This document shows, in pieces, positions 1 to 11,689 of a DNA stretch of 64,000 bases. The stretch is taken from contig NC_134525.1 in NCBI RefSeq assembly GCF_027942865.1, forward strand, positions 936,723 through 1,000,722. Direction: 5' to 3'. The first letter of the stretch is position 1. Every line of letters begins with the position of its first letter. Source of the DNA: Odontesthes bonariensis (taxonomy: Eukaryota > Chordata > Actinopteri > Atheriniformes > Atherinopsidae). Position numbers and translations under genes: made by a program. The notes under the pieces are model-generated. The model did not search any database. It was not told the DNA's origin and was given only the letters and a program-made list of their open reading frames with translations.

Positions 1-560
1 GACCTCAAAATGTCTGACTCCAAAGTGAGGCGCCAACTGCTCACATAGTGGATTCACATGCACTCCAGAAGTTAAAAAAAGTTCAGATTAAAGTGCCAAA
101 GCAGTCTGACGAGGCCTCAGAATAACCCCCAGTAACTTTAAAGCTTGTTTTTTCCTGCACTGGTTCAGTTTGGATGGTTGAAACTGTTCCGACTGACCGA
201 GCAGGTTTGATTTCAGTTAACAAATCCACACTTTTCCCACTAAGTTTGTTCATGGAAATGATCGGTTCTGTGTGACGGACGTTGGACTCTGGGTCGACCA
301 AAGGAAGGCGTCGTTGGTTTGTCGCTGTTCTGATCATTCTGTTGATTTTCATTATGTTGATTTTCTTTCCACTTGAGTTTTGTGTCGACCGCCTCGTGCT
401 GATGGCGCCAATAAAAATGAAGGATTCTGTTCAGTTGATTTGTCTGAGAAGCTGAAATGTGTTCAGAGGTGGCCCAGTTGTTTGGTCCCAGCTGGAGCAG
501 CTCAGTCCTGAACAGTTCCAGTTTGGAGCTTCAGGGCTCATAGAAGTCCATTTCTTATCT
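1..560. other. Unassigned sequence left of the nested transposons
   Basis: No recognised gene. A minus-strand open frame of 89 codons (83-352) starts with ATG and has mixed amino-acid composition without repeats, so a small gene or exon cannot be excluded, but I recognise no domain, signal peptide or membrane segment in it. Nothing in its flanks supports it as part of crygn. Confidence 0.3.
83..352 (-). CDS. Hypothetical small open reading frame, 89 aa
   Basis: The frame runs from an ATG at 352 to a stop ending at 83. The predicted product is hydrophilic, rich in Ser, Thr, Val and Ile, with no transmembrane segment and no motif I recognise. It is listed because it lies in a non-repetitive stretch. 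It may equally be a chance frame or one exon of a gene extending off the window. No function is proposed. Confidence 0.12.
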   Translation of the reverse strand: MKINRMIRTATNQRRLPLVDPESNVRHTEPIISMNKLSGKSVDLLTEIKPARSVGTVSTIQTEPVQEKTSFKVTGGYSEASSDCFGTLI

Positions 561-1088
561 CTCGCCCCTTTGACACTGCCGAATAACCCGCGTTTAATTC
601 GCGAATTTAGCGTGTCCGCTGTTCCTTTCACACTGATGACCTGTCAACTCGACTCGCCTTTCGTCGGACCCTAGTCTTTTTGCCGAGCCGAGTTTGGTGT
701 GAAAGCGTTTGACGCGGGTCGGACGTGGGCGTGGCGTGACGTGAGGTTAAAAGACAGAATGGACAGCTGATTCAGAACAACAGCGACAGGTGAGGACAAG
801 TTTCACTCTGTTTTTTTTTTTTTTATATTTTTCTTTTTATTGAACTTTTCTTAGGCTTGGTACATGGCAAATTAAACATGTTTCTTTATACAGGAACAAG
901 TAGTGTATGAGTAAAAAAAATACAAATAATTCTAATAATTGACTTTGCACATATTTGTCCCAAAATTAGGCTGCTGACACAAAGACAAGCTGAGTACATG
1001 ATGATATTTAACTGCTGAGGCATACAGTATTACAGGACCCCACTTGGGAAAAGCACAAAAAAAACAAACAAACAAACAAAAAAAAGTC

Positions 1089-4000
1089 CTAGTTGTTTAC
1101 CTTTATATAGTTCCAAAACCTGCCCCAGGGTGTCACCCCCTCTTCCCTATCACCACTCAATCTACTAAGCATACATTCATAAGACGCAGTTTCAGTCATT
1201 GCACACACCCATTCTTTCACATGTGGAATTTCTGATGCCTTCCAATGTCTTAAGATTACTCGACAAGCTGTTGCTGTACCCACCGAGATTACAGAAAAAT
1301 TACATTTGGTTATATTGGGTAATTGAGACTTGTCCCCCAGTAGACAGAGCTCTGGGCTTAGGGGAATCTCTGCTCCAAGCCAGTTACTCACCATATTTAA
1401 AATCTGAGTCCAGAAAGGTCTAACCAAGACACATTACCACATACAATGAACAAAGGTTCCAGTTTCCTCCTTACATTTCCAACACAAGTCATCACCCGAT
1501 AGTTTCATCCTGTACAGTCTGGATGGTGTGTAATAGTATTTATGTAATGCATTATATTGTGTAAGTTTACCCCTTGCCTCTCTCACATATTTACCACAAT
1601 CAGCCACTATTACTGCCCATCTATCAAAATCAATCTCTCCACCAAGGTCCCTCTGCCAAGTTATCTTTAACTGGTCATAGTCAGTTGCGAGAGAAGAAAT
1701 AGCCATTTTATAAAATTGTGAGGCTTTTCGTTTTCTAAGTGGAAGTTTCATATAATCGCTTATCATATTATCGGTAATATTGTATGGCTTTGAAGTGATG
1801 CAACTTCTCATTTGCAAAAATTTCCAAAAGTTATCTTTTCCCACCAAGTCAAATTTCTGCAAAAGCTTATTATATGGCAAAAATACTCCATCTTCAAATA
1901 GATCATTAATGGTGCTTAAACCTCCGACGTGCCACTGTTTCCAATTCACTGGTTTCTTCCCAATGCATACATCAGGATTCTCCCACAATGATGAATATCT
2001 TTGTAGAGTATGTGTAAGTTTGAACATTTTATGTACTTTACTCCAGACATCCCTTGAATGTAGAAGTATTGGATTTGTAATGTTAGACCTTCTTTGTGAT
2101 AACACTTCCATAGGTTGGAAAGGCGAGCACATCTCCTTTTCTACCTTCATCCAAGCTGTTTCATCCTCTGCAGCCTGCCGGTATCTTGCTATTTTAGCCA
2201 TTTCAAAAGCTAAATAATACAATCTAAGATCTGGCAGGCCCAGCCCTCCTTTCTCTTTATGTGCACATAACTTTCTCAATTTAATTCGTGGTCTTTTCCC
2301 AGCCCATAGAAAACATTTTATAATATCATCCAATTGTCTAAAGATGGTAGATGGTATATTAATTGGCAACATCATTGCTACATAACTGAATTGTGGGGCA
2401 ATTATCATTTTTATAGCATTGATTTTTCCCCACAATGTCAATTTTAGTTTCCCCCACTTATCAAGGTTTATTTTCATCTTTTGAAGTAACGGGTTAAAGT
2501 TTAGTGCCACTATTTCATCTATATCCTCATGAAGTTTAATGCCAAGATACTTCATTCCCTGTCGTACCCATCTAAAATTAAACTTCTCCACCATAGATGA
2601 TATACACGAATTGGAGAGAGGCATTGCCTCGGATTTGCTCCAGTTGATGGAGTAGCCTGAAAATTTTGAAAAAGACTGGATGGTGTCCATCAGATGTGGC
2701 AGCGAAGTCAGAGGTTCAGATATTACTGCTAAAATGTCATCAGCATATAATAGTAATTTGTGTTCATTGTCTCCTCCTCTTACACCTCTTATTCCAGGGT
2801 GTGCTCTAACAGACACTGCTAAAATCTCTAAAAAAATGATAAACAGTAATGGGCTCAATGAACATCCCTGTCTAGTTCCCCGAGTCAGATTAAAGAAGGG
2901 GGAGATTATCCCATTTGTCATCACTGCAGCCTTGGGTTCTTTATACAGCATTTTTATCCATTTAATGAAGTTGGAGTTGAAACCAAAATGAGATAGAGTG
3001 GAGAACAGAAATTGCCACTCCAACCCTATCAAAGGCCTTTTCTGCGTCTAGGGAGATGGCAGCTATAGGACTATTTTGGGATTTACTCAGCCACATTAGG
3101 TGTAGCAAGAGTCTAACATTATCAGTTGAAGTTCTATTTTTCATGAAACCAACCTGACTGGGATGAATGATGCTTGGTAAAACTAACTGTAAACGTGTCG
3201 CTAAGATTTTAGTAAGAATCTTACAGTCAAGATTGAGCAGGCTGATGGGTCTGAAATTGGAGGGATCTGCTGGGTCTTTACCTGTTTTGGGAATTAGTGA
3301 GATTACCGCTTCATTAAAAGTTGGAGCTACACAACCCTTATCAAATATCTCCTCATACACCCTCTGTAAAACTGGTATGACAATATCTGCAAAGGTTTTA
3401 TAATATTCCACTGGGAGCCCATCATAACCTGGGGACTTTCCATTTTTCATCGAAGAAATTGCCTTCCTTATTTCATCCTCAGTTATAGGTGATTCTAGAC
3501 CAGCTGCTTCCTGAGGTGGGAGCTTGGGTACGTCTATATTAAGGAGAAACTGTTCCATATCTTCCTGCGAAGCATTAGGAGACATAGAGGATGTGTATAA
3601 CTTCTCATAATATTGTTGAAAAACTCTATTTATATCTTTAGCATCAAATAGTTGTACATCTCCCTGTTTTATAACTGGTATGGCACTAGCAAAGATTTTT
3701 TCCTTCACCTGTCTGGCTAACAATTTCCCCATTTTTTTTCCCCACCTTCATAAAAGTTTGTTTTCAATCTGTAAAGAGCATATTCTGCTTTTTTATTATA
3801 AATGTCATGTAAAGAGTATTTAAGCTTACAAAGCTCTTGAAATTTCCCATTACAAAAGTGTTTTGACAGGTCCAATTCCATATCTTTTATCTCCTTCTCC
3901 AAATCTTTAATCCTGATAACATTCTCTCTTTTCTTTTTTGCAGCTTGTGCTATAAATTTTCCTCTCATATATGCCTTTGAGGCTTCCCACACAGTAGTTA

Positions 4001-4850
4001 TATCTTCAGTGCTACCAATATTGATTTCGAAAAATGTTTTTAAATCTTCTTCCATAGTCTTTTTAAAAGTTGAGTCTGACATTAAGCCAATGTTTAGTCT
4101 CCATCTACCTCTCCTTTCAGATTTTAGATTGGCTTTAATAATCAATTCGACCGGTGCATGATCTGTAAGGGAGATTGCCCTTATATCACAGTCAGCCACC
4201 TTATTTGCCAGGGAGGTACTTATCAGAAAAAAGTCTATTCTGGAATAAGTTTTGTGGCAGTGGGAGAAGAAAGTAAAATCCTTCACCTTGGGATTTGTCA
4301 ACCTCCATATATCGATTAGTCCTACATCTCTACTCAACATATGCAAGGCTTCTCTCTCCTTGGTCATGAGAAGAGGTCTGGATGAACTCTTATCCAGTAC
4401 TGGATCCATAACTTCATTAAAATCGCCAGCTAGGACAATTTCACCCTCAGTATCTCCCAGTATTTTATTTACCTCGTGGTAAAAATTGGGATCTCCCTTA
4501 TTAGGTGCATATATGTTGCATATTACAAGAGGCACTCCTTCCACCACTGCTTCAACACAGATAACCCTTCCCTCTGCATCTTTAGTTTGTTTTAACATAA
4601 TGAAACTTACATTCTTATGTACCAGAATCAGAACACCATTACGTTTACTCGAAAATGAGCTGTGGAATATATGTCCCACCCATCCCACTTTAAATTTTTC
4701 CACCTCCCAACCCTGCATGTGGGTCTCTTGTATCAGCACAATGTCTGCCTGGTTATTCTTCAAGAAAGATAATATCTTCCTCCTTTTGATAGGGCTGCTG
4801 CATCCATTTATATTCCAAGAAATAAACTTAACTGGTCTACTGGTTATGCT
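1089..4850 (-). pseudogene. L1 ORF2: apurinic endonuclease plus reverse transcriptase, disrupted
   Basis: ORF2 encodes the enzyme that nicks target DNA and copies the element RNA. The N-terminal part (about 4850-3717) shows endonuclease signatures: SWNING, IQETH, NIYAPN, LAGDFNEV, SRIDFFL and SLTDHAPV. The reverse transcriptase follows with FRPISLLN, SLDAEKAFDRV, TRQGCSLSPLLF and the catalytic LLLYADDI. A Cys-rich stretch (CWKCKEETGTFVHC) lies near the C terminus. Lesions: a frame change in the A run near 3725-3735, a one-base gain just after the AFDRV motif near 3032-3036, and a TAA stop at 1434-1436, after which the frame stays open to 1089. Total length, about 1,250 codons, is normal for L1 ORF2. 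Confidence 0.85.
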
Positions 4851-5346
4851 TTTCTCTCCACTCTAAAGTAAAATTAAATAATGATAAAAATATCCATAGG
4901 AAACAAAAGGTGAGATAAGTACTCCGTGCTTTCAATGTCTGTCTGTAACCATTCATAATATAGAAAATTACCATTTTTGGTTCCTTATAATAACCACTCA
5001 TTACCATGTACCTGCCTGTTTTTGAACACATAACACAGAACCACAGTATGACAATGCAAACTGAGCTTGAACATAAAGTTGAAACAAAAGGTGTCCGGCT
5101 GTTAAAACTCAGCCAGAGTCCGAGTGCTGAACGCTCCTCGCTGCTAAAAAAAGAAAAAGGAAAGTAAAGAAATAACACGCAAAAGGTCCGTGGGATTAAC
5201 GCCGCTTCCATGGAGACCGGTCCGTGTCTGGAAAAGCTTCTCCTTGGCCTGCACGGGGTTGCTCCAGTTCAGTACAAAACGCAGTCTTACAAGTATAAAC
5301 AACATCTCACCTCTCTCCATTCATCTCAGTCCACAGCTCCTCCCGA

Positions 5347-6087
5347 TCATTGCTCATTCATGACTTTCTCCGCGGCTTCGACAGTGTTGCAGCTCACGCT
5401 TTTCCCTCTCCATTTAAAGTGCAACGTAACGGGGAAAGCCAGTGTGTATCTAATGTCGAGCTCGTGTAATTTGCGCTTCACCGGTGTGAACGCTTTCCTC
5501 TTCTGCGCCAGCTCTCTAGACATGTCCGGGAACACAGATAAGCGACATTTTTCCCAAACGAATCCTCGCTTTACCTTGGCTGCATTGATCACGGCATCCC
5601 TCGCTGATTGCCTCAGAAAGCGAATCAACACCGGCCTTGGAGGCTGATCTATATTCGGCATCGGTGCCAGTCGCCTGTGCGCCCTTTCTATCTCCATCTC
5701 CCCGTCAGTTTCAACGCCGAGTCCCTCCGCCAGAATCTTTTTAACACAGTCAAGCAGCGTCCCATTTGTACCAAGGGTTTCCTTTAGACCGACCAACCTC
5801 ACATTGTTTCGTCTACTTTGGTTTTCAAGGGTTTGCACTCGGTTCCATAATTGTTCCGTCTGTTTATCCTTGCTGCCCTTGTCCTTCAGCAGCTGCTGCG
5901 ACGTCTCCTCCAGGTGTACAATACGCACCTCGGCCTCATCCAGCCTCTCCTGCATGGCCGTCACCGTGTTATTCAGCTCCGCCGTTGTTTGTTTAATAGA
6001 GGAAACATCGGTTGCAACCTTCTGCAGCGTATCATTCATCTTTGAAATTTCTGCCATCAGCTTTTCCAAACTATCCGATGTGTTCAT
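5347..6087 (-). CDS. L1 ORF1: coiled-coil RNA-binding protein
   Basis: 246 codons from the ATG at 6087. Residues about 5-90 form a heptad-rich coiled coil used for trimerisation in ORF1p proteins. The next part has QSRRNNVRLVGL, a match to the RRM start (RRxNLRI/V-type) of L1 ORF1, then IERAHRR and RPVLIRF as in the RRM/CTD region. It would coat the L1 RNA. An upstream ATG near 6179 is in another frame and might be the ancestral start if a frameshift lies between. The frame itself is intact, but it belongs to an element whose ORF2 is broken. Confidence 0.75.
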   Translation of the reverse strand: MNTSDSLEKLMAEISKMNDTLQKVATDVSSIKQTTAELNNTVTAMQERLDEAEVRIVHLEETSQQLLKDKGSKDKQTEQLWNRVQTLENQSRRNNVRLVGLKETLGTNGTLLDCVKKILAEGLGVETDGEMEIERAHRRLAPMPNIDQPPRPVLIRFLRQSARDAVINAAKVKRGFVWEKCRLSVFPDMSRELAQKRKAFTPVKRKLHELDIRYTLAFPVTLHFKWRGKSVSCNTVEAAEKVMNEQ

Positions 6088-6590
6088 AGTTGTGAGGGGA
6101 GCTTCAGCGGCCTCGAGTTCAACTTCATGCGCCGGGCAGACGAGCGCGGAGGGTTTTTGAAATACTTCGATGTCGCCATGTCTCTAAACCTTTCTTTGAC
6201 CGAAAGTATTATATCTGAACAGTTAAAGTTGTCAGGGTGAGCGTAAGATTACTTAAATATATGCGTTTTCACACCAATAACTCTGAAAATAGCATGTGCA
6301 GGACAAGAGCCTCCCCAACTCGCGACCATCTTGGCTGCTGCACCCACGTGACTCCCTTGCAGACAGGTGTATTTAACCCTACCTCCGACGCATGGCTTGT
6401 GCCTACGTCATTGTACACGCCCAGCGTTTTATGTGTTTCGTGTGACGCTCTGCCACTAGGCCACGCCCCCTGAACTCGGCTTCAGGCGACACGGCTCACC
6501 AACACGCCAAGCGTTCACATTGCTCGACGCGGGTCGAAGGTGCAATTTGGACTCGCTAAGGTAGCGGGTCTCAGTGTGAAAGGGGCTTAT

Positions 6591-7015
6591 GTTCAGTCTC
6601 CAGCTCAGAGCTGTAACCCGCCTCAGAAACACTGGTCAAACCCAACCAAATGAACACTTAAAACTGCTAATGTTGGACATCTGAACGCATGAACTATACG
6701 TCCGACTGCTCATGCCGAACGCCGTGAGAGCAGAAAATATTCTGCTTTCGTGGCGCTTGCTCTCAGAGCGGGTCGGGATGCAGAGGATCATCACCTGAAC
6801 AGCAGCGGGCGATGCTGGTTAAATGTGAGCACCTCATAGAAAGGTGTAGATCAGATTATTCGGGCTTTTTAACTGAGCATCTGATGGCGCTCCTGATGTG
6901 TATTCTTCAGCTTCCTTAACGAGCTCACGTCTTTCTCCCAGTTTAGCTCCTTAAAACCACAGGATGCTTGTTTTTCTGTCTTTAAGCCAGCTGAACGGGA
7001 GCTCATCTCCACTTT
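6591..7015. other. Unassigned spacer
   Basis: About 420 bases between the transposon end and the TG-rich array. I see no coding frame, RNA gene or repeat that I can name. Confidence 0.4.
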
Positions 7016-7024
7016 AACCTGTTG

Positions 7025-8270
7025 TAACCAGGAACGTGTGTTTGGTGTGTTTGGTTTGTTTGGTTTGTTTGTGTGTATTTGGGTGTGTTTGGTGAGGTGT
7101 GATGGATGTGTTTGGGTGTGTTTGGTTTGTTTGGGTGTGTTTGGTGTATTTGGGTGTGTTTGGTGTATTTGGGTGTGTTTGGTGTATTTGGGTGTGTTTG
7201 GTGTATTTGGGTGTGTTTGGTGTATTTGGGTGTGTTTGGTGAGGTGTGTTTGGGTGTGTTTGGTGAGGTGTGTTTGGGTGTGTTTGGGTGTGTTTGGTGT
7301 ATTTGGGTGTGTTTGGTGAGGTGTGTTTGGGTGTGTTTGGGTGTGTTTGGTGAGGTGTGTTTGGGTGTGTTTGGGTGTGTTTGGGTGTGTTTGGTGAGGT
7401 GTGTTTGGATGTGTTTGGGTGTGTTTGGGTGTGTTGGGTGTGTTTGGTTTGTTTGGGTGTGTTTGGGTGAGGTGTGTTGGGTGTGTTTGGGTGTGTTTGG
7501 TGAGGTGTGTTGGGTGTGTTGGGTGTGTTGAGTGTGTTGAGTGTGTTGAGTGTGTTGAGTGTGTTGGGTGTGTTGAGTGTGTTGGGTGTGTTGAGTGTGT
7601 TGGGTGTGTTGGGTGTGTTTGGGTGTGTTGGATGTGTTTTTGGTGTGTTTGGGTATGTTTGGTTTGTTTGGGTGAGGTGTGTTGGATGTGTTTGGTTTGT
7701 TGGGTGTGTTGGGTGTGTTTGGATGTGTTTGGGTGTGTTGAGTGTGTTGGGTGTGTTTGGGTGTGTTGGATGTGTTTGGGTGTGTTTGGGTATGTTTGGT
7801 TTGTTTGGGTGAGGTGTGTTGGATGTGTTTGGTTTGTTGGGTGTATTTGGGTATATTTGGTGTGTTGGGTGTGTTTGGGTGTGTTTGGGTATGTTTGGTT
7901 TGTTGGGTATATTTGGTGTGTTGGGTGTGTTTGGTGTGTTTGGTGTGTTTGGTTTGTTTGGGTGTGTTTGGATGTGTTTGGAGTGTTTGGTTAGGTGCGG
8001 CCACACAAATCAACGCACACAGTGTTTGATAAAAAACCTCTTTTCTTATCTTAGCGGGTTTATTTATTGTACATGATTAGGTTTGGTGTTTAGGTGTTTT
8101 TGGTGTGTTTGGGTGAGGTGTTTTGGGTGTTTTGGGTGTGTTTGGTGTGTTGGGTGTGTTTGGTTTGTTGGGTGTATTTGGGTATGTTTGGTTTGTTTGG
8201 GTGTGTTGGGTGTATTTGGGTATGTTTGGTGTGTTTGGTTTGTTTGGGTGTGTTTGGAGTGTTTGGTTAG
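7025..8270. repeat. TG-rich minisatellite, unit about 9-10 bp (TTTGGGTGTG)
   Basis: The plus strand is built from TTTGGGTGTG, TTTGGTGTG, TTGGGTGTG and TTGAGTGTG variants. GGTGAGGTGTG blocks mark higher-order periods. The array is interrupted at 7977-8081 by a copy of crygn 3'-flank sequence. Long reading frames in several phases (Cys/Val/Trp-rich on plus, Thr/Pro/His/Asn-rich on minus) are artefacts of the repeat. It lies just downstream of crygn. Confidence 0.95.
7977..8081 (-). repeat. Duplicate of the crygn 3' end with its poly-A signal
   Basis: The block from TTTGGTTAGGTGCGGCC to CATGATTAGG is repeated essentially exactly at 8253-8357, an offset of 276 bp. The right copy is the genuine 3' UTR/poly-A region of crygn; the left copy stands alone inside the TG array. 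Both contain tttatt on the plus strand (8059-8064 and 8335-8340), so both hold an AATAAA for minus-strand transcripts. Confidence 0.9.
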
Positions 8271-8334
8271 GTGCGGCCACACAAATCAACGCACACAGTG
8301 TTTGATAAAAAACCTCTTTTCTTATCTTAGCGGG

Positions 8335-8340
8335 TTTATT
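8335..8340 (-). terminator. crygn: Polyadenylation signal AATAAA of crygn
   Basis: The signal lies 34 bases past the stop codon, giving a very short 3' UTR, as is usual for crystallin genes. A second identical signal sits 276 bp further downstream in the duplicated block. Confidence 0.75.
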
Positions 8341-8373
8341 TATTGTACATGATTAGGCGCTGGTAAAGGTGGT

Positions 8374-11305
8374 TTAGAAGTAGTTGACGACTCTGCGGAT
8401 GGACTGGATGTTGGGGTTCTGGGCCTGCCACTCGTTGTGGCTGCAGTAGTTTCCACGCTCCACGATGTACATGCGGCCGCGGAAGTTTGGCTCCTCGTAC
8501 ATCACCCAGCTGAGGACGGAGGGAAGACATGTGGTTTAATGACGCTTTTAATTCTCCTCTTTTTAGGACAGAAAAGATGCCTCTGCTTTGGTTTTTAAAG
8601 GAAACTTCCAACATTCACTTTTAATCCGAGTGTTTTTCTCTAAGATCAGAAATCAGACCTGATATGCAAAGGCTTTAAATGTTCAAACATATAAAAACTG
8701 CTGTTTCTGTGAATGTTTTGTCAAAATGAAATGAGGAATCTTCCCGTTTTGGTTCAATCCGAACACTTAATATCGTTTTAAACAGCTCCCAGTTATTTTC
8801 AGGATTATCTAGACCTCAGGGATCATGAAATCTTTTGGCTTCATCCTCCTGGGAGCAGGAGTATCGGTGCTCAGTGCTGAGATTTAAAAACCTCCTGAAG
8901 CGAGGCGTGTGTGACGGTGTTTGTGCTGCACTCACGCTCCATCTCCGTAGACCCTGACGGAGTTGATGCAGTTGGAGGGGTAGCCGCGGCTCTGCAGGAA
9001 GGGGCAGTCGTCGCAGATCTCCACGCACTGACCGGAGAAGTTGCAGCTCTCGAACAGCTCGATGCGGTAATGCTCTCCGTGCTGAGGGGCAGAAACATGG
9101 AGGGCAGATGGTGAAGGATGTTCAAGTTTCTGACTAAACGGCTTCCGGTTGGAGGTAAAGACTCATAAAAACTGAGGATTCATTTCCTGTTCAAGTTTAA
9201 ATTTTGAGTTTAAATGTTAACCAAACCTCCAGGAATGCGTTTCCAGCCCATATAAGCAGACTTTCAGGCCTAAAGAAACTTTATTTTTGCTCTAATGTTC
9301 CTGAACTTCTCATCTTACTGAAGACGTTTCAGGACAACGAGCGGCTACTTGTTGCTCGGTGTTTAAATCCCAACAGTTTATCCTTTGATAACAGCCTTTT
9401 AAACTACTGGTGTTAGTTACTGTGCGAGGTGTTTACCATGCGGATAGGCTTGCAGGATCCCATGTGGTCGTTGTGGGAGTTCCACCTCTGGAATTCTGGG
9501 TACTCGCCGTGCTCCAGGATGTACTGCTGGCCCCTGAAGTCGGGGTGGTCGTAGCAGATCCAGGCGCCGCTCTCCACACGGATGGAGTTCACCCTGGAAA
9601 TCACACGTTACGCTTTTTAAACATTTTTAGCTTCTTATTTGATGAAAAATGACGTCAGACACATGGAACAGAGGCGCCTCAGCCTCACATCAGTGTGTGC
9701 TGACTGCAGGCCGAAATAATAAGTTCCTTCCTCTCCTCTGTGAGCAGAACTCTGCTTCCATGCTCTCTGGTTCTTCTCATCAGAACCAAACTGCTGATCC
9801 AGATAAACTCAGAGCATCTCTGAGAATAAAAAGCTTCTAACGGAATAAAGCATCAGGGCTTATTCTGCTTTCTCTTCCTGTTTAAATGGTTCCAACCTGC
9901 AGGAAACAGTCGGTTCTGGTTGATGTTGGACCGCTAACAACCATCGGACTGTTTTTATTGGCCTTGAGTGTTGTCTTAAATATGCTTTTAGTATAATTCT
10001 GAGATGGAATACACCAGTTTTAGCTGAAATTCTGGCCTTTTTGGGCCCCTTTTTCCTTCGTCTTCAACCCTTTGATGTCATTTCTGATTTGAAAATGACA
10101 GAAACCACGAAGCGATTATCAGAAAAGTTGCAGACAAAGTTCCTGCAGTAGCTTTGGTTCGTCTTTGTGTGGGTTCATGAGTAAAAGTTGAGTTTTTACC
10201 TGTTCATGAAGCCACGGTCCTGGAAGTTATCACAGTCACCTCTGACCTCCAGCTTCCTGCCGGTGAAGCATCTCCCCTCGTAGAAGGTGATCTGCAGAGA
10301 GAACAGAGACGCGTTCATGATGCCGCCGGCGTTTATTTCACATGAAACCCAGATCAGAGACGGAGATGTTGAAGGCACAGTTACTAATTAAGAGCTTCGG
10401 CCTCGATAAGAGTTGTTACTCTCACAGAAACGAGAGTTTGGACGATGGTCATCTGATATTTTCCACTTTCAGCCGCCGCTTTGGGTCAATTTGACGACTT
10501 TTGAAACAAACACATCTACTCCAGCTGTCCTGAACATCTGTCCTGAACATCTGTCCTGAGCTGCAGTTTGCTTAAAACAAGCTCGCATCAAGTCTGAATC
10601 CAAGAAACTTCTGATTTTAACAAGTTATCAGAAACAAATGTGTGAAACTGGAAGCTTAAAGTGCAGCTCAGTTCAGTTCCTGAGATTTAAAAAAGCTTTT
10701 AAACACATCAACACTGGTTAAAGCCTTCGTCATGAAATAGATTAGAAGATAAATCCATAAAGTTTCCACCCTGGAAAAAGATGAGATTCATCTTAACAAA
10801 CCACAAAAGTTACACATTACTTTGGAATAAGAAGCTCGTTGCTTAAAATAATCAGCATAAAACAGCATCAACATCCATTTTATCACTAAAGCTGAGAAAA
10901 AAATGAGCGATTTATCATATTTTAACATTAGCCCCGCCCATCCTGCTCTGATTGGTCAGCTCCAGTGGCCTGATCAGGCTCCGCCCAAGTATTCAATTGG
11001 TTATAAAGTTAGTACACACCCCTGAGTTGGATAAAGCAGCTAAAACACATTTAAAGGCATTTAAAAATACCTACAAATGTCAAATGTTGGTTTGTATGTG
11101 ACACAGAGTGCAAATTAAAAACCGTTAAACACTTAATCTAACCACGGCCAGAACAAAACCATTAATATTTTTCTTTATCTTCGTGTCTTAAATGTAAAAA
11201 GCTGGACCGCAGTAGCAGACAAACCCCGAAACCGAAAGTTTTAAAAGCTGCTGACGGCCCGAGCTTCCCCCTGCGGGTACTCACCTTTCCAGAGTACTGC
11301 GACAT
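8374..11305 (-). CDS. crygn: Gamma-N crystallin (5 coding exons, 183 aa)
   Basis: A structural beta/gamma-crystallin of the eye lens, contributing to refractive index. Coding exons on the minus strand: 11285-11305, 10200-10291, 9437-9593, 8936-9081 and 8374-8509; all introns are GT-AG and phases match. The 183-aa product starts MSQYSGKITFYEG, where [11 protein letters not shown] opens Greek-key motif 1. Motif 2 contains the gamma-N-like [19 protein letters not shown], motif 3 [12 protein letters not shown], and motif 4 [18 protein letters not shown]. The N-terminal domain is spread over exons 1-3, and motifs 3 and 4 have their own exons. The C terminus is RRVVNYF. Length fits gamma-N crystallins (about 182-183 aa). 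The neighbouring rheb agrees with mammalian CRYGN-RHEB linkage. Teleosts can carry two gamma-N copies; which one this is cannot be told here. Confidence 0.96.
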
Positions 11306-11380
11306 TTTAGCCCACTGGATGTCGTCCAACCTGGCCCACAACCACACACACAGTGTAACAGAGAGAAAGTTGGACACCCC

Positions 11381-11388
11381 AATATATA
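11381..11388 (-). promoter_or_regulatory. crygn: TATA box of crygn
   Basis: TATATATT on the minus strand, 76 bases upstream of the start codon, which leaves room for a short 5' UTR. Crystallin genes generally have TATA promoters. Maf-type half sites (TGCTGA) occur upstream near 11479-11484 on the plus strand and 11655-11661 on the minus strand. These could be lens-specific MARE elements, but that is inference. Confidence 0.7.
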
Positions 11389-11689
11389 CGGCAGGGGGGC
11401 CAGCGCCCGGCGGGGGGACAAAGCCGCGGCTTTACAGATTTCTGCTGCCTCGGCGCTTTCCCTTCATCCTGGCGTGTCTGCTGATTCTGCTGCGTGTGTG
11501 TGTGTGGGGGGGTCTCAATAGAAAGTGCTTGGCCACAGCTTTGCAGGTCAAAGATAATGCACATGCCACGTTTCTGCGGGGACAAACAGGCGCTGAAAGG
11601 CGGCACGACTGGCTTCACCGCGGCGTTTAAACGCTCTGTGACGCCAGAAGTTTCATCAGCACGGCTCAGATCAGCTGACTGATCGTTTA

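Larger units (their letters stand above)
811..6365 (-). mobile_element. L1-clade LINE retrotransposon, nearly full length, inactivated
   Basis: On the minus strand the order is: a 5' region containing CAAGATGG (a YY1-like site, as found in L1 5' UTRs) near 6330-6340, ORF1 (5347-6087), an inter-ORF gap, ORF2 (about 4850-1089), a 3' UTR with AATAAA (tttatt at 836-841 on the plus strand), and a poly-A tail seen as the T run at 811-824. The 5' boundary is an estimate. I found no convincing target-site duplication. ORF2 has two frameshifts and one premature stop, so this copy is dead but young enough that its frames are still easy to follow. Confidence 0.85.
564..6590. mobile_element. DNA transposon with imperfect TIRs, split by an L1 insertion
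   Basis: The left end near 564 reads GCCCCTTTGACACTG and the right end near 6571-6585 reads CAGTGTGAAAGGGGC, which are inverse complements with one mismatch. The subterminal parts on both sides share GACGCGGGTCG and nearby GGGCGTGG or complementary pieces, so similarity continues inward. A second possible left terminus, CCTTTCACACTG, lies near 617-630. No clear target-site duplication is visible and no transposase is encoded. The superfamily is unresolved. The L1 at 811 to about 6365 lies inside this element. Confidence 0.45.

Noticed and set aside
4837-5211. 124-codon Phe/Leu/Cys-rich minus-strand frame between the L1 ORFs
   Set aside because: It lies in the inter-ORF region of the L1 and overlaps the endonuclease start; no conserved motif, so taken as a chance frame.
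7003-8013. 300-codon Thr/Pro/His-rich frames on the minus strand
   Set aside because: Translation of the TG-rich minisatellite; similar frames exist in more than one phase and none extends into unique sequence.
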